Shown in pieces: positions 35,972-43,799 of a stretch of 64,000 bases of DNA. The translations under genes were made by a program, and so were the position numbers. A model generated the notes under the pieces. The model did not search any database. It saw nothing but the letters and a program-made list of their open reading frames with translations, and was not told the DNA's origin. Every line of letters begins with the position of its first letter. The stretch's first letter is position 1. This DNA comes from Pannonibacter phragmitetus DSM 14782 (GTDB lineage: Bacteria; Pseudomonadota; Alphaproteobacteria; Rhizobiales; Stappiaceae). Location: NCBI RefSeq assembly GCF_000382365.1, contig NZ_KB908223.1, positions 62,001 to 126,000 on the forward strand. Direction: 5' to 3'.

Positions 35972-36936
35972 TATTTGATGATCCCGATCTCACGCGAAAT
36001 CTCCTGGATTTCCGCGATGTTGTTGGTGACCCAGCCCTCGAATTCGTCACCGATGAGCGTGTAGGGGGCAAGGCCGTTGTCAGCCATGACCTTCTTCCAC
36101 TGCTCGGACTCGGCAACCTGCTGCAGGCGGTCAGACCAGACCTTGAACTCTTCGTCGGAGATGCCCTTCGGGACATAGACACCGCGCCAGTTCATGGCGA
36201 CGAGATCCAGGCCCTGTTCCTTTGCAGTCGGGACATCCGGGAAGGCATCGACACGCTCTTCGGCAAACACGGCCAGAGCACGCACGTCGCCAGACTTGAT
36301 GAAGCCGGAGATCTCGGAAATGTCGCCGGTCATGGCTGCGGTAAAGCCGCCAACGGTCTGGGTGATGGCATCGGCACCACCGTCGACGCCGATGTACTTG
36401 ATGGCGCGGGCGTCGGTGAAGCCGGCGCGGTCCATCATCATGAGAACCTTGAGATGGTCAAAGCCGCCCACGGCGGAACCACCGGCGAAGGCGTTCTTGG
36501 ACGGGTCGGCCTTCACGGCCTCGATCAGATCATTGATGGTCTTGTAAGGGCTGTCCTTGGCCACAACGATGACGCCGGGATCACCGCCGATGGTGCCGAG
36601 CCAGCGGACCTGCTCGGCCGTCATGCCGGCAAAGGCGTTCTGGGCAAGACGGGTGGTGGTTGCCGAGGAGGCTGCCACGAAGACGTCTGCATCGGTGTTG
36701 CGCTGGCCCACCACGTGAGTGTAAGCGACACCGCCGCCCGCACCGGCCATGTTGGTGACCTGCACCGGGTTCGGCACAACGCCGATTTCATACATGATCT
36801 GGGAGACCTGACGGCAGGTAAAATCCCAGCCGCCGCCGGGGTTTGCCGGTGCAATGCACTCCGTGGCCGCAGCAACGGTGGTCATGCCAGCACCGATCAT
36901 GGCGCCAAGCGCAAGCGCCTTAAGCGTAGTTTTCAT
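35971..36936 (-). CDS. tctC: Tripartite tricarboxylate transporter binding protein TctC
   Basis: A 321-residue periplasmic binding protein. The signal peptide covers residues 1-24 (ends TTVAAAT). The mature part shows IAPANPGGGWDFTCRQV and NMAGAGGGVAYTHVVG, typical of TctC/Bug proteins that bind carboxylates through water-mediated contacts. GGGAGGAG precedes the ATG; an open frame upstream reaches into the divergent promoter and is rejected as start. It is the first gene of the tctCBA-DUF1446-DUF4387 operon. Confidence 0.9.
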   Translation of the reverse strand: MKTTLKALALGAMIGAGMTTVAAATECIAPANPGGGWDFTCRQVSQIMYEIGVVPNPVQVTNMAGAGGGVAYTHVVGQRNTDADVFVAASSATTTRLAQNAFAGMTAEQVRWLGTIGGDPGVIVVAKDSPYKTINDLIEAVKADPSKNAFAGGSAVGGFDHLKVLMMMDRAGFTDARAIKYIGVDGGADAITQTVGGFTAAMTGDISEISGFIKSGDVRALAVFAEERVDAFPDVPTAKEQGLDLVAMNWRGVYVPKGISDEEFKVWSDRLQQVAESEQWKKVMADNGLAPYTLIGDEFEGWVTNNIAEIQEISREIGIIK

Positions 36937-37016
36937 CCCTGGTTCTCCTCCCTGGGGCATTGGTATCAGTCCGCAAGGCCTGTCCGGACCTCTTGCGTCC
37001 CGCCATAGTTTCGTCC

Positions 37017-37038
37017 AAACCTGACACAAACCTGTCAC
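37017..37038. promoter_or_regulatory. Tandem direct repeat, likely response-regulator site
   Basis: AAACCTGACAC and AAACCTGTCAC follow each other without a gap (11-nt period, one mismatch) in the 122-nt gap between tctC and the response-regulator gene. OmpR/TctD-type regulators bind head-to-tail to direct repeats with about one helical turn of spacing, so this is a good candidate site for the adjacent regulator, controlling tct, itself or both. Confidence 0.6.
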
Positions 37039-37058
37039 AGGTGTAAATTTCAGGGGGG

Positions 37059-37730
37059 ATGATCTTGCGGTTCCTGCTCATCGAGGACAATGGGGACCTT
37101 GCGCGCTCCGTGCAGGAACGGCTGACGCTGGAGGGCCATGCCGTCGATCACGCCCCGGACCTTGAGACCGCACGCTCATGCCTTGCGTCTGCGGCCTATG
37201 ATCTGATCCTTCTCGACATCATGCTGCCTGATGGAGACGGGCGCGCATTTCTGTCAGCCCAGCGGCAGAAGGGTGATGCAACGCCCGTCATCGTCATGAC
37301 GGCGCGCTCCTCAGTCTCCGACCGGGTGGGCACGCTCGACATGGGCGCGGATGACTATATCACCAAGCCCTTCGACTTCGCTGAACTGGAAGCCCGCTGC
37401 CGGGCAGTTCTGCGCCGGCGCGGCGGCACACCCAACTCACAGCAGCGCTTCGCAGATGTGGTGTTCGATCCGCTCGCCGGCCAGGTGATCGTCGCAGGCG
37501 AGAGCCGGGAGCTGCGCAGCCGCGAACTGCGGCTTTTCGAAGTCTTTCTGGCTGCCCCCGGGCGCATCCTGTCAAAAGACCATCTGTGCGACCGGCTGTT
37601 CTCCTACTCCGAACCAGTCACGGACAATGCCATCGAGGTATACGTAGGCCGGCTGCGCAAGAAACTTCAGGGCAGCACGGTGCGCATCGAAACCCTGCGC
37701 GGCCTGGGCTACAGGCTGACGGGCGCATGA
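37059..37730 (+). CDS. tctD: OmpR-family response regulator, TctD-like
   Basis: A 223-residue two-domain regulator. The receiver (residues 3-115) has the acidic pair E9/D10, the phosphorylated aspartate D53 (LILLDIMLPDGDG), T81 (VIVMTARSS) and the lysine of ITKPF. The C-terminal winged helix ends IETLRGLGYRLTGA. It overlaps the sensor kinase gene by ATGA. Divergence from tctC and the direct repeat at 37017-37038 point to control of the TTT operon, as for TctD of Salmonella. Confidence 0.9.
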   Translation: MILRFLLIEDNGDLARSVQERLTLEGHAVDHAPDLETARSCLASAAYDLILLDIMLPDGDGRAFLSAQRQKGDATPVIVMTARSSVSDRVGTLDMGADDYITKPFDFAELEARCRAVLRRRGGTPNSQQRFADVVFDPLAGQVIVAGESRELRSRELRLFEVFLAAPGRILSKDHLCDRLFSYSEPVTDNAIEVYVGRLRKKLQGSTVRIETLRGLGYRLTGA

Positions 37731-39166
37731 GGGCGCGCGCGAACGGACAGAAGGCTGGCGAAGGCAGCGCCCCGCCCTATTCCCCGTCCCTCCGGCGCCG
37801 GTTGATCACCCAGCTTCTGGGTCTTTCGGCCATTCTTGCCATTGCTCTCTTCTTCGCCGTTCGCATCAGTTCCGAACAGGCCTCGGAAGCGACACTTGAC
37901 GGCATTCTGGGTGCGGCGACAACAGCGATTGCCGAGGAACTGCGGAGCGTCGATGGCGGCCCGCTGGTGGAACTGCCCTCCGGCACCTTCTCCATCTTGT
38001 CCGCCATGGGCGAGGAGCGGATCTTCTACCGCATCATGATCGGCGGACGTGACCTGACCGGCTACGAGGATCTGCCGGAACCAGCAAAGGCGCCCTCTTC
38101 GCTCGAGCCGGTTTTTTACACAGCACTCTACCGCGATGCCAATCTGCGCATCGCGGCTGTCGCCCGCAATCTGGTGATCGATGAGGGGCCAGTGCGGCTG
38201 CTGGTCATGGTCGGTCAGACGCGGGAAGCGCAGAATGCCATTGCCGCACGGCTTGCCAACAGGGCAGCCGCACTTGGCCTTGCAGTGTTCCTCGCCGCCA
38301 TTCCCCTGTCGCTGCTGGCGGCTTCACGCCTGCTGCGGCCCATCGACAAGCTGGCCGTCGCAATGGAGCGGCGCGGCCCGCGCGATCTGCGTCCGGTGCG
38401 CCACCCTGCCCCGGCTGAGCTTGTGCCGCTGATGTCCGCACTCAACAGCTTCATTACGCGCCTGCGCGGGACGCTGGCGCAGACGGAAACCTTCATCGCC
38501 GAGGCTGCCCATCACATCCGCACGCCACTGGCAACCATCCGCAGCGAAGCGGAACTGGCGCTGCGTCTTGCTTCCGATGAAGCCATGCGCCAGCGCATGC
38601 GCAGCCTGATCCGTGCCGTTGACGAAGGCTCGCGCTCCACCAGCCAGCTTCTGGACCATGCCACAGTGGCCTACCGTGCCGGTCACCAGAGCTTCAGCGA
38701 GATCGATCTTGGCCGGGTGACCGCAGTTCTGGCGGAACGCTACAGGGCCCCTGCGGATCTGAAGGACATTCACATCCAGCTGTCCTGCCCCGGGGAGCCG
38801 CTGATCACCTTTGGCGATGCCGTGCTGCTGGAGGCCGCCATCCGAAATCTCATCGACAATGCCATCAAGTATTCGCCGCCGGACACGGACATCCACCTGG
38901 CGCTGCAGCGCAGGGGCCAGTTGGCAGAGCTGACCTGCCGCGATCATGGCCGCGGGCTGGGCGGCCAGAGCGGCGGCATGCTCTCGGGCCGTTTCCAGCG
39001 GGGAACGAATGTGGACGACGTGATCGGCTCGGGCCTCGGCCTGACCATCGTGACCGAGGCAGCAGCCGTGATGGACGGGCAATTCAGTCTTGTTCCGGCA
39101 CCGGACGGCGGCGCCCTCGCAACACTGGTGCTGCCCCTGACCGGCTTGCAGGAGGAAAGAACATGA
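37727..39166 (+). CDS. tctE: Sensor histidine kinase, TctE-like
   Basis: A 479-residue membrane kinase. Membrane segments lie at ~35-50 (LLGLSAILAIALFFAV) and ~190-207 (ALGLAVFLAAIPLSLLAA), flanking a periplasmic sensor of ~140 residues. Then come a HAMP-like linker, the H-box FIAEAAHHIRTPLATIRSE, the N-box LIDNAIKYSP and the glycine boxes DHGRGLGG and GSGLGLTIV. I chose the ATG that overlaps the regulator stop; an upstream extension of the frame overlaps the regulator gene. Its stop in turn overlaps the next ATG by 4 nt. Confidence 0.88.
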   Translation: MRARANGQKAGEGSAPPYSPSLRRRLITQLLGLSAILAIALFFAVRISSEQASEATLDGILGAATTAIAEELRSVDGGPLVELPSGTFSILSAMGEERIFYRIMIGGRDLTGYEDLPEPAKAPSSLEPVFYTALYRDANLRIAAVARNLVIDEGPVRLLVMVGQTREAQNAIAARLANRAAALGLAVFLAAIPLSLLAASRLLRPIDKLAVAMERRGPRDLRPVRHPAPAELVPLMSALNSFITRLRGTLAQTETFIAEAAHHIRTPLATIRSEAELALRLASDEAMRQRMRSLIRAVDEGSRSTSQLLDHATVAYRAGHQSFSEIDLGRVTAVLAERYRAPADLKDIHIQLSCPGEPLITFGDAVLLEAAIRNLIDNAIKYSPPDTDIHLALQRRGQLAELTCRDHGRGLGGQSGGMLSGRFQRGTNVDDVIGSGLGLTIVTEAAAVMDGQFSLVPAPDGGALATLVLPLTGLQEERT

Positions 39167-40257
39167 AGCCTGCAACAGCCATGCCGGGCGCGCGTCAAGC
39201 CCTGAGATGCATTGCGAACGGACTTGTTCAACTCCTTGTAGTGTCAATATTTTCTCTCGCGCCCAACCTGCCGGCGCAGGCCCTCACCATTGAGGAGGAA
39301 AAGCGCTTCGGCCCCGCATCGGCACCCGGTGAGATCCGCATCGTGTCGAGTACCGATATCGAAGTGTTCCAGCCCGTCATCGAAGGCTACATCCGCGCGC
39401 ATCCCGAAGTGGCGATCCACTACATCGTTTCACCCAGCCAGGGCCTTTACGACGCGGTTGCCTCGGGACGGGAAGAGATTGATCTGGTCATTTCTTCTGC
39501 GATGGATCTGCAGATGAAGCTGGCCAATGACGGCCTCGCGCAGCCGCTGCACGAGGAGATCATAGCCGCGCGTCCCTCCTGGGCACGCTGGCGGGATAGA
39601 TTGGTCGGGGTGGCGCAGGAACCCGCCGTCGTGCTCCTGGCCGATGAGGCGCTGGCAGGCGGTCTGCCGGTCCCACGCACACGCCGCGACCTGATCAATC
39701 TGATGCGCGATTATCCCGAGCGGTTTCGCGGGCGTATCGGCACCTATGACCCGGCCGTGGCAGGAGCCGGTTACCTGTTTGCGGCGCAGGATGCCCGCAT
39801 GAGCGACACGTTCTGGCGCCTCGCAGAGGTCATGGGGCGGCTTGATGCAAACCTGTACTGCTGCTCCGGGGGAATGATCGCCGATATTCAGGCAAAGGAA
39901 CTTCTCATGGCCTACAATGTTCTGGGCAGCTACCTGCCGCGCGGCAAGGCTGCGCATGAGGGCTTTGAGGTGATCGAGCTGGAAGACTTCACCATCACGC
40001 TGCTGCGCACGGCGCTGGTGCCGGCCAACGCGCGCCAGCCGGGCCTTGCGCAGGACTTCCTCGCCTTTCTTGTCTCGCCCGAAGGCCAGAGCCTGCTGAC
40101 CGAGCGGACCGGACTTCCGCCGATTGATCCGGGCGTCTATGCCGAGCGCCCGCATCTGCGGCCTATCCGCCTTGATCCCGGCTTGCTGGCACAGCTCGAC
40201 AAGCTGACGCGCGCCCGCTTCCTTGAAGAGTGGCGCGCGGCAATGGAGCAGCCTTGA
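39163..40257 (+). CDS. Periplasmic substrate-binding protein, third component of the TctDE-like system
   Basis: A 364-residue exported protein. The signal region ends NLPAQALTIEE after a hydrophobic stretch (LVQLLVVSIFSLAPNL). The mature part resembles ABC-type Fe3+/sulfonate binding proteins (EIRIVSSTDIEVFQPVIEGY, YHIVSP-like block, AFLVSPEGQSLLTERTGLPPI). No ABC permease or ATPase is nearby; instead it overlaps the histidine kinase gene (ATGA). I infer that it presents ligand to the kinase's periplasmic domain and does not serve transport. The C-terminal ~50 residues beyond the usual fold are conserved-looking but unassigned. Confidence 0.8.
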   Translation: MKPATAMPGARQALRCIANGLVQLLVVSIFSLAPNLPAQALTIEEEKRFGPASAPGEIRIVSSTDIEVFQPVIEGYIRAHPEVAIHYIVSPSQGLYDAVASGREEIDLVISSAMDLQMKLANDGLAQPLHEEIIAARPSWARWRDRLVGVAQEPAVVLLADEALAGGLPVPRTRRDLINLMRDYPERFRGRIGTYDPAVAGAGYLFAAQDARMSDTFWRLAEVMGRLDANLYCCSGGMIADIQAKELLMAYNVLGSYLPRGKAAHEGFEVIELEDFTITLLRTALVPANARQPGLAQDFLAFLVSPEGQSLLTERTGLPPIDPGVYAERPHLRPIRLDPGLLAQLDKLTRARFLEEWRAAMEQP

Positions 40258-40264
40258 GGGTCAC

Positions 40265-40675
40265 TCACCCGCCGAAAAGCGAGGCAATCGTCAGATAGGC
40301 CGGAATGAAGAGCGGCGGCAGGCCGAAGAAGGCATCACCGAACAGCACGATCTTCAGGAAGAAGAACAGAAACGCCCCATAGAGCGCGGCGGCAAAGGGC
40401 ATCAGAAAGCCCGGCGTGATCGGTGCCACCAGAGCCAGAAACGGATTGGTGACCTTTCGCAGCACCACGAAAAAGGTGATCTCGCGCTCGCCGAACACAA
40501 ACTCCAGAAGCCCCCTGGCAAACAGGAATGCGGCAATAGCGGACAGGGCGTAGGTGCCCCCGAGATAGACGGCGACGATGCCGGGCGCCCCGCCGGCCAG
40601 AAAGGTGACGACCGCCAGAAGATAGGTGCCGGTCAGATAGAGAACGCCGTTAAGGGCGGTTGCCTGCTGCTGCAT
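40265..40675 (-). CDS. Small integral membrane protein of unknown function
   Basis: A 136-residue protein with three to four hydrophobic segments (VLYLTGTYLLAVVTFLAG, GGTYALSAIAAFLFARG, LMPFAAALYGAFLFFFLKI and a C-terminal one). The block LRKVTNPFLALVAPITPG is reminiscent of YggT-type proteins, but I am not confident. The ATG is preceded by AGGAAG; an upstream ATG in frame lies inside the terminator of the symporter operon and is unlikely. It ends 8 nt from the convergent binding-protein gene. Confidence 0.65.
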   Translation of the reverse strand: MQQQATALNGVLYLTGTYLLAVVTFLAGGAPGIVAVYLGGTYALSAIAAFLFARGLLEFVFGEREITFFVVLRKVTNPFLALVAPITPGFLMPFAAALYGAFLFFFLKIVLFGDAFFGLPPLFIPAYLTIASLFGG

Positions 40676-40727
40676 GAGTACTTCCTGATTCTCCTTGCGT
40701 CCCGCCGCAGAGATGAGCGGCAGAGAC

Positions 40728-40758
40728 AAAAAAAGCGCAGGGTCCAAAGACCCTGCGC
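40728..40758 (-). terminator. Strong terminator of the symporter operon
   Basis: Hairpin GCGCAGGGTC-caaa-GACCCTGCGC (40735-40758) is followed on the minus strand by seven T (complement of 40728-40734). It lies 20 nt after the symporter stop and separates that operon from the small membrane-protein gene. Confidence 0.88.
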
Positions 40759-40777
40759 CATTTTCTCTTTTGGCAGA

Positions 40778-42637
40778 TCAGTGCCCTGCGACCATCATGG
40801 TACCGCCTTTCGGCAGACGCAAGCGGTCTACGAAGTCCTGCATCTCCTGACTTGGCGCCGGGGTAACCAGCGACACCACATAGGTGACGAGGAAGCCGAC
40901 CGGCACACCGAAGATACCCGCCGAGATGGCCTTGACGCCAAACCAGCTGATCTCATCGCCCGTGCCCTTGACGAAGTCAAAGCCGTACACGTTGCCGATC
41001 AGGTAGTACATGGTGATGCCGAAGCCGGCGATCATGCCCAGAATACCACCCAGATTGGTCGCGCGCTTCCACCATACGCCGAGCACCAGAGGCGCAAACA
41101 GCCCCGCTGCGGCGATGGAGAAGGCCCAGGCCACCATGGACAGAATGTCCGACGGCTTGGTGCGTGCCAGGAATGCCGCTGCCAGAGCGACGACGACAAG
41201 AAGGATCTTGGAGATCATCAGGCGGCGCTTGGCGTCGGCCTTCGGATCGATCATCTTGTAGTAGACGTCGTGGGACAGGGCGTTGGCGATGGCGAGAAGC
41301 AGGCCATCGGCGGTCGACAGAGCCGCAGCGAAACCGCCAGCACCGACGAGGCCGACAACCCACACCGGCATGCCGGCAATCGACGGGGTCGAGAGTACGA
41401 TCATGTCGTTGTTGAGCCGCAGTTCGGCATAGGGGAAGCCGCTGGCAAAGCCCTTGGCCTCACAGGCCGCCTGAATGGCCGCGAGTGTTTCCGCCTTCAC
41501 GCCGCAGATCGTCACCAGCTGGTGGCCGGCGATCGAACCCCATTCCAGCATCCACGCGGGGATGGCGGTATAGGCCAGCTGGTACTGTGCTTCCGCCCCT
41601 GCCCCGACGAAGAGGCCCATCAGGTTGAACTTCGAGAAGGCAGCGTAGGCCGGTGCCGTGAAGTACAGCAGGAAGATGAAGAACAGCGACCAGCCCACCG
41701 ACTTGCGCGCTTCACGCACCGTCGGCGTCGTGAAGAAGCGCATGAGAATATGCGGCAGAGAGGCCGTGCCGACCATCAGACAGAAGATCAGGCTGAAGTA
41801 GTCGAGCGGCGTAAGGTTGACGAAGGGTGCCACGTGCGCCTTGGCAACGCCAAGGATCGCCTCGTATTCGGCAATCTGGGTCAGGGCACCGCCATAGGTG
41901 AGCTGCGGCAGCGGAATGCCGAACTGCACCGTCGACATCCATACGGCCGGAAGCAGATAGGCCACGATCAGCACGATGTACTGGGCCACCTGCGTCCAGG
42001 TCACGGCCTTCATCCCGCCCAGCATGGAGCAGACGAGAATGCCGGCAAGGCCTGCAAACACCGCGTACTGGAAGTCGATGCCCAGGAACTGCGAAGCAAT
42101 GATGCCGGAGGCGTAAACCTGCGCCGTAATGTAGGTGAAGGAGCAGGCGAACAGCACCACGATACCTACGAGGCGTGCCGCGTTGCCGCCGTAGCGGGTG
42201 CCGAGGAAGTCCGGAACCGTGTAGGCGCCGAACTTGCGCAGGTAGGGTGCCAGAAGCACGGCCACCAGCACATAGCCGCCGGTCCAGCCCAGAACATAGG
42301 CAAGACCGTCATAACCCAGCACGAAGAGCGTGCCGGCCATGCCGACGAAGCTTGCGCCGGACATCCAGTCGGCGCCGGTTGCCATGCCGTTGTAGATGGC
42401 CGGAACGGAGCGCCCGGCAACGTAATATTCCGACACCTGCGCCGTTCGCGACATGATGCCGATGAAGGCATAGATGCCGATGGTCGCCGCCATGTAGCTC
42501 CACATGATGAAGCGGTCGGGAACGCCGAGCGCTTCGAAAATGGCCATCAGGACGACGAAGAACGCGAAGCCGCCGACATAGACCGAATAGATCTTGCCGA
42601 GGTTGTCGGTGAAGTCACCTTTCATGCTCAATGCCAT
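40778..42637 (-). CDS. Sodium:solute symporter large subunit (ActP-like, SSS family)
   Basis: A 619-residue inner-membrane carrier with 13 or more hydrophobic segments. The SSS-family blocks are SEYYVAGRSVPAIYNGMATGADWMSG and GFAAALSTADGLLLAIANALSHD. It groups with the acetate/monocarboxylate symporters that need a small DUF4212 subunit. The ATG of MALSMKG follows a G-rich ribosome site; the frame is open farther upstream but overlaps the small subunit. The substrate, probably a short carboxylate, is inferred. Confidence 0.88.
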   Translation of the reverse strand: MALSMKGDFTDNLGKIYSVYVGGFAFFVVLMAIFEALGVPDRFIMWSYMAATIGIYAFIGIMSRTAQVSEYYVAGRSVPAIYNGMATGADWMSGASFVGMAGTLFVLGYDGLAYVLGWTGGYVLVAVLLAPYLRKFGAYTVPDFLGTRYGGNAARLVGIVVLFACSFTYITAQVYASGIIASQFLGIDFQYAVFAGLAGILVCSMLGGMKAVTWTQVAQYIVLIVAYLLPAVWMSTVQFGIPLPQLTYGGALTQIAEYEAILGVAKAHVAPFVNLTPLDYFSLIFCLMVGTASLPHILMRFFTTPTVREARKSVGWSLFFIFLLYFTAPAYAAFSKFNLMGLFVGAGAEAQYQLAYTAIPAWMLEWGSIAGHQLVTICGVKAETLAAIQAACEAKGFASGFPYAELRLNNDMIVLSTPSIAGMPVWVVGLVGAGGFAAALSTADGLLLAIANALSHDVYYKMIDPKADAKRRLMISKILLVVVALAAAFLARTKPSDILSMVAWAFSIAAAGLFAPLVLGVWWKRATNLGGILGMIAGFGITMYYLIGNVYGFDFVKGTGDEISWFGVKAISAGIFGVPVGFLVTYVVSLVTPAPSQEMQDFVDRLRLPKGGTMMVAGH

Positions 42638-42651
42638 GGTGCAGCCCCCCC

Positions 42652-42924
42652 TCAGTCTTCGGCGACGCCGAATTCCTCGTCGATGGCGTTCTGGCGGCTT
42701 GAGAACCAGAAAATCAGCACGACGAAGACAATGAGCGAGCCCTGCGCAGCCATGTAGAAGCCGAGCGGGAACCCAAGGATCACGACGCTGTTCAGCGACG
42801 TTACGAAGATATGGATCAGGAAGCTGAAGACAGCCCAGATCGCAAGCGTGGTCCACATGAGACCGCGTGTCTTGCTCCAGTGGGCTGCTGCAACTTCCGG
42901 CGGCAGCTTGTCGGTCAAGGTCAT
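42652..42924 (-). CDS. DUF4212 small subunit of sodium:solute symporter
   Basis: A 90-residue protein with two hydrophobic segments (LMWTTLAIWAVFSFLIHIFV and GFYMAAQGSLIVFVVLIFWF). This is the DUF4212 pattern of the small putative solute:sodium symporter subunit. GGGAGGA stands directly before the ATG. It is followed after 14 nt by the large subunit gene, and both must form one carrier. Confidence 0.87.
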   Translation of the reverse strand: MTLTDKLPPEVAAAHWSKTRGLMWTTLAIWAVFSFLIHIFVTSLNSVVILGFPLGFYMAAQGSLIVFVVLIFWFSSRQNAIDEEFGVAED

Positions 42925-43088
42925 TCCTCCCGTAAACGCATCAGGGGCCGCTACAGCCAGCATGCCGGAACGGCCTGTACCCCCTCGCAATATTCCCCTA
43001 GACGAAAGTCTAATGCTTCTATCTTTTCGCAAGAGCAGCATTTTTCTATATTGCGGTGCGGAGATACTTGCACCTTGAGACTATTCCC

Positions 43089-43109
43089 TTCACACTCATC
43101 ATGTGAAGT
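43089..43109. promoter_or_regulatory. Inverted repeat in the symporter divergent region
   Basis: CTTCACA-n7-TGTGAAG is a perfect 7-bp inverted repeat in the AT-rich 245-nt gap between the DUF4212 gene and the unknown gene at 43170. It could be an operator for a regulator not encoded nearby. The half-site order (TCACA then TGTGA) is opposite to a CRP site. A second small repeat, TAGAC-gaaa-GTCTA, lies at 42999-43012. Confidence 0.4.
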
Positions 43110-43169
43110 TATCCTAAAGACTAATTCAGCAAGAAAACAATAGCTGAAACACGGGAGAATTGCATTCAA

Positions 43170-43799
43170 GTGCTTGATTTCATTGGATCCATCCTGCCCA
43201 AGCGGCAGCGTTCAGACTGGGCTTCCGCAGTGGAAGCCATCCGGGCCGGTGCCGCCTTCCTGGCGCAAGGTGCCAGCTACTCCTACTTGCGGGCCCGTTC
43301 GCTGCTGGCCGGGCCGAAACTTTTCCAGGATGCGGATTTCGGATTCGCGCTGCAGATCTGCAAATGGGAAGGCTTTGCCGTTGCAGCGCAGGATATCATC
43401 CTGATCATCGAGGCGGAGGTGCGCCCCCTGCTGCCGGAATCACCGCAGGAGCGGGCAGCCATCCTGTCCCGCCTCTACCGCGAGGTGCTGGCCAGCGAAA
43501 GCCTGCCGGAGCATCGCAAGGACCGGGGCTGGGGCGATGTGGAAGCAGAGTTTGACACCCGCCTTGCCCACCTGATGGACAAGACGCCGCTTTCGCCCGA
43601 CGCCATCACCACGGCGACGGCGCTGCGGCTGCTGCAGCATGCCCCCATCACCGATGACGTGCGCGCTGCCGACAAGATGATGGTGGTCAACAACGTGGCC
43701 TTCCGCTTCATCGATTATCAGGCCACCTTGCGCAAGCGGATCGACCTTGCAGCCTTTGCCCGCCAGCTCTGCGCCCTCAGCGGGGAGAAGGCCGCTTGA
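43170..43799 (+). CDS. Conserved-looking hypothetical protein linked to DUF294 fusion
   Basis: A 209-residue, apparently soluble and largely helical protein that I do not recognise. It has no signal peptide, membrane segment or cofactor motif. The start is GTG (MLDFIGSILPKRQ) with GGGAG somewhat far upstream (12 nt). Its TGA overlaps the TTG start of the exonuclease-CBS-DUF294 gene (TTGA), so the two are translationally coupled and probably act together. The promoter lies in the gap shared with the symporter operon. Confidence 0.7.
   Translation: MLDFIGSILPKRQRSDWASAVEAIRAGAAFLAQGASYSYLRARSLLAGPKLFQDADFGFALQICKWEGFAVAAQDIILIIEAEVRPLLPESPQERAAILSRLYREVLASESLPEHRKDRGWGDVEAEFDTRLAHLMDKTPLSPDAITTATALRLLQHAPITDDVRAADKMMVVNNVAFRFIDYQATLRKRIDLAAFARQLCALSGEKAA

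Noticed and set aside
40223-42757. Very long rightward open frame (844 codons) opposite the symporter genes
   Set aside because: Its translation is dominated by Arg/Gly/His/Gln with no family pattern, a common antisense effect of GC-rich third positions; the leftward frame encodes clear SSS and DUF4212 proteins.
43089-43109. CRP/FNR-type site in the symporter divergent region
   Set aside because: The half-sites are in the order TCACA-N-TGTGA, opposite to the CRP consensus, so I list it only as an unassigned inverted repeat.
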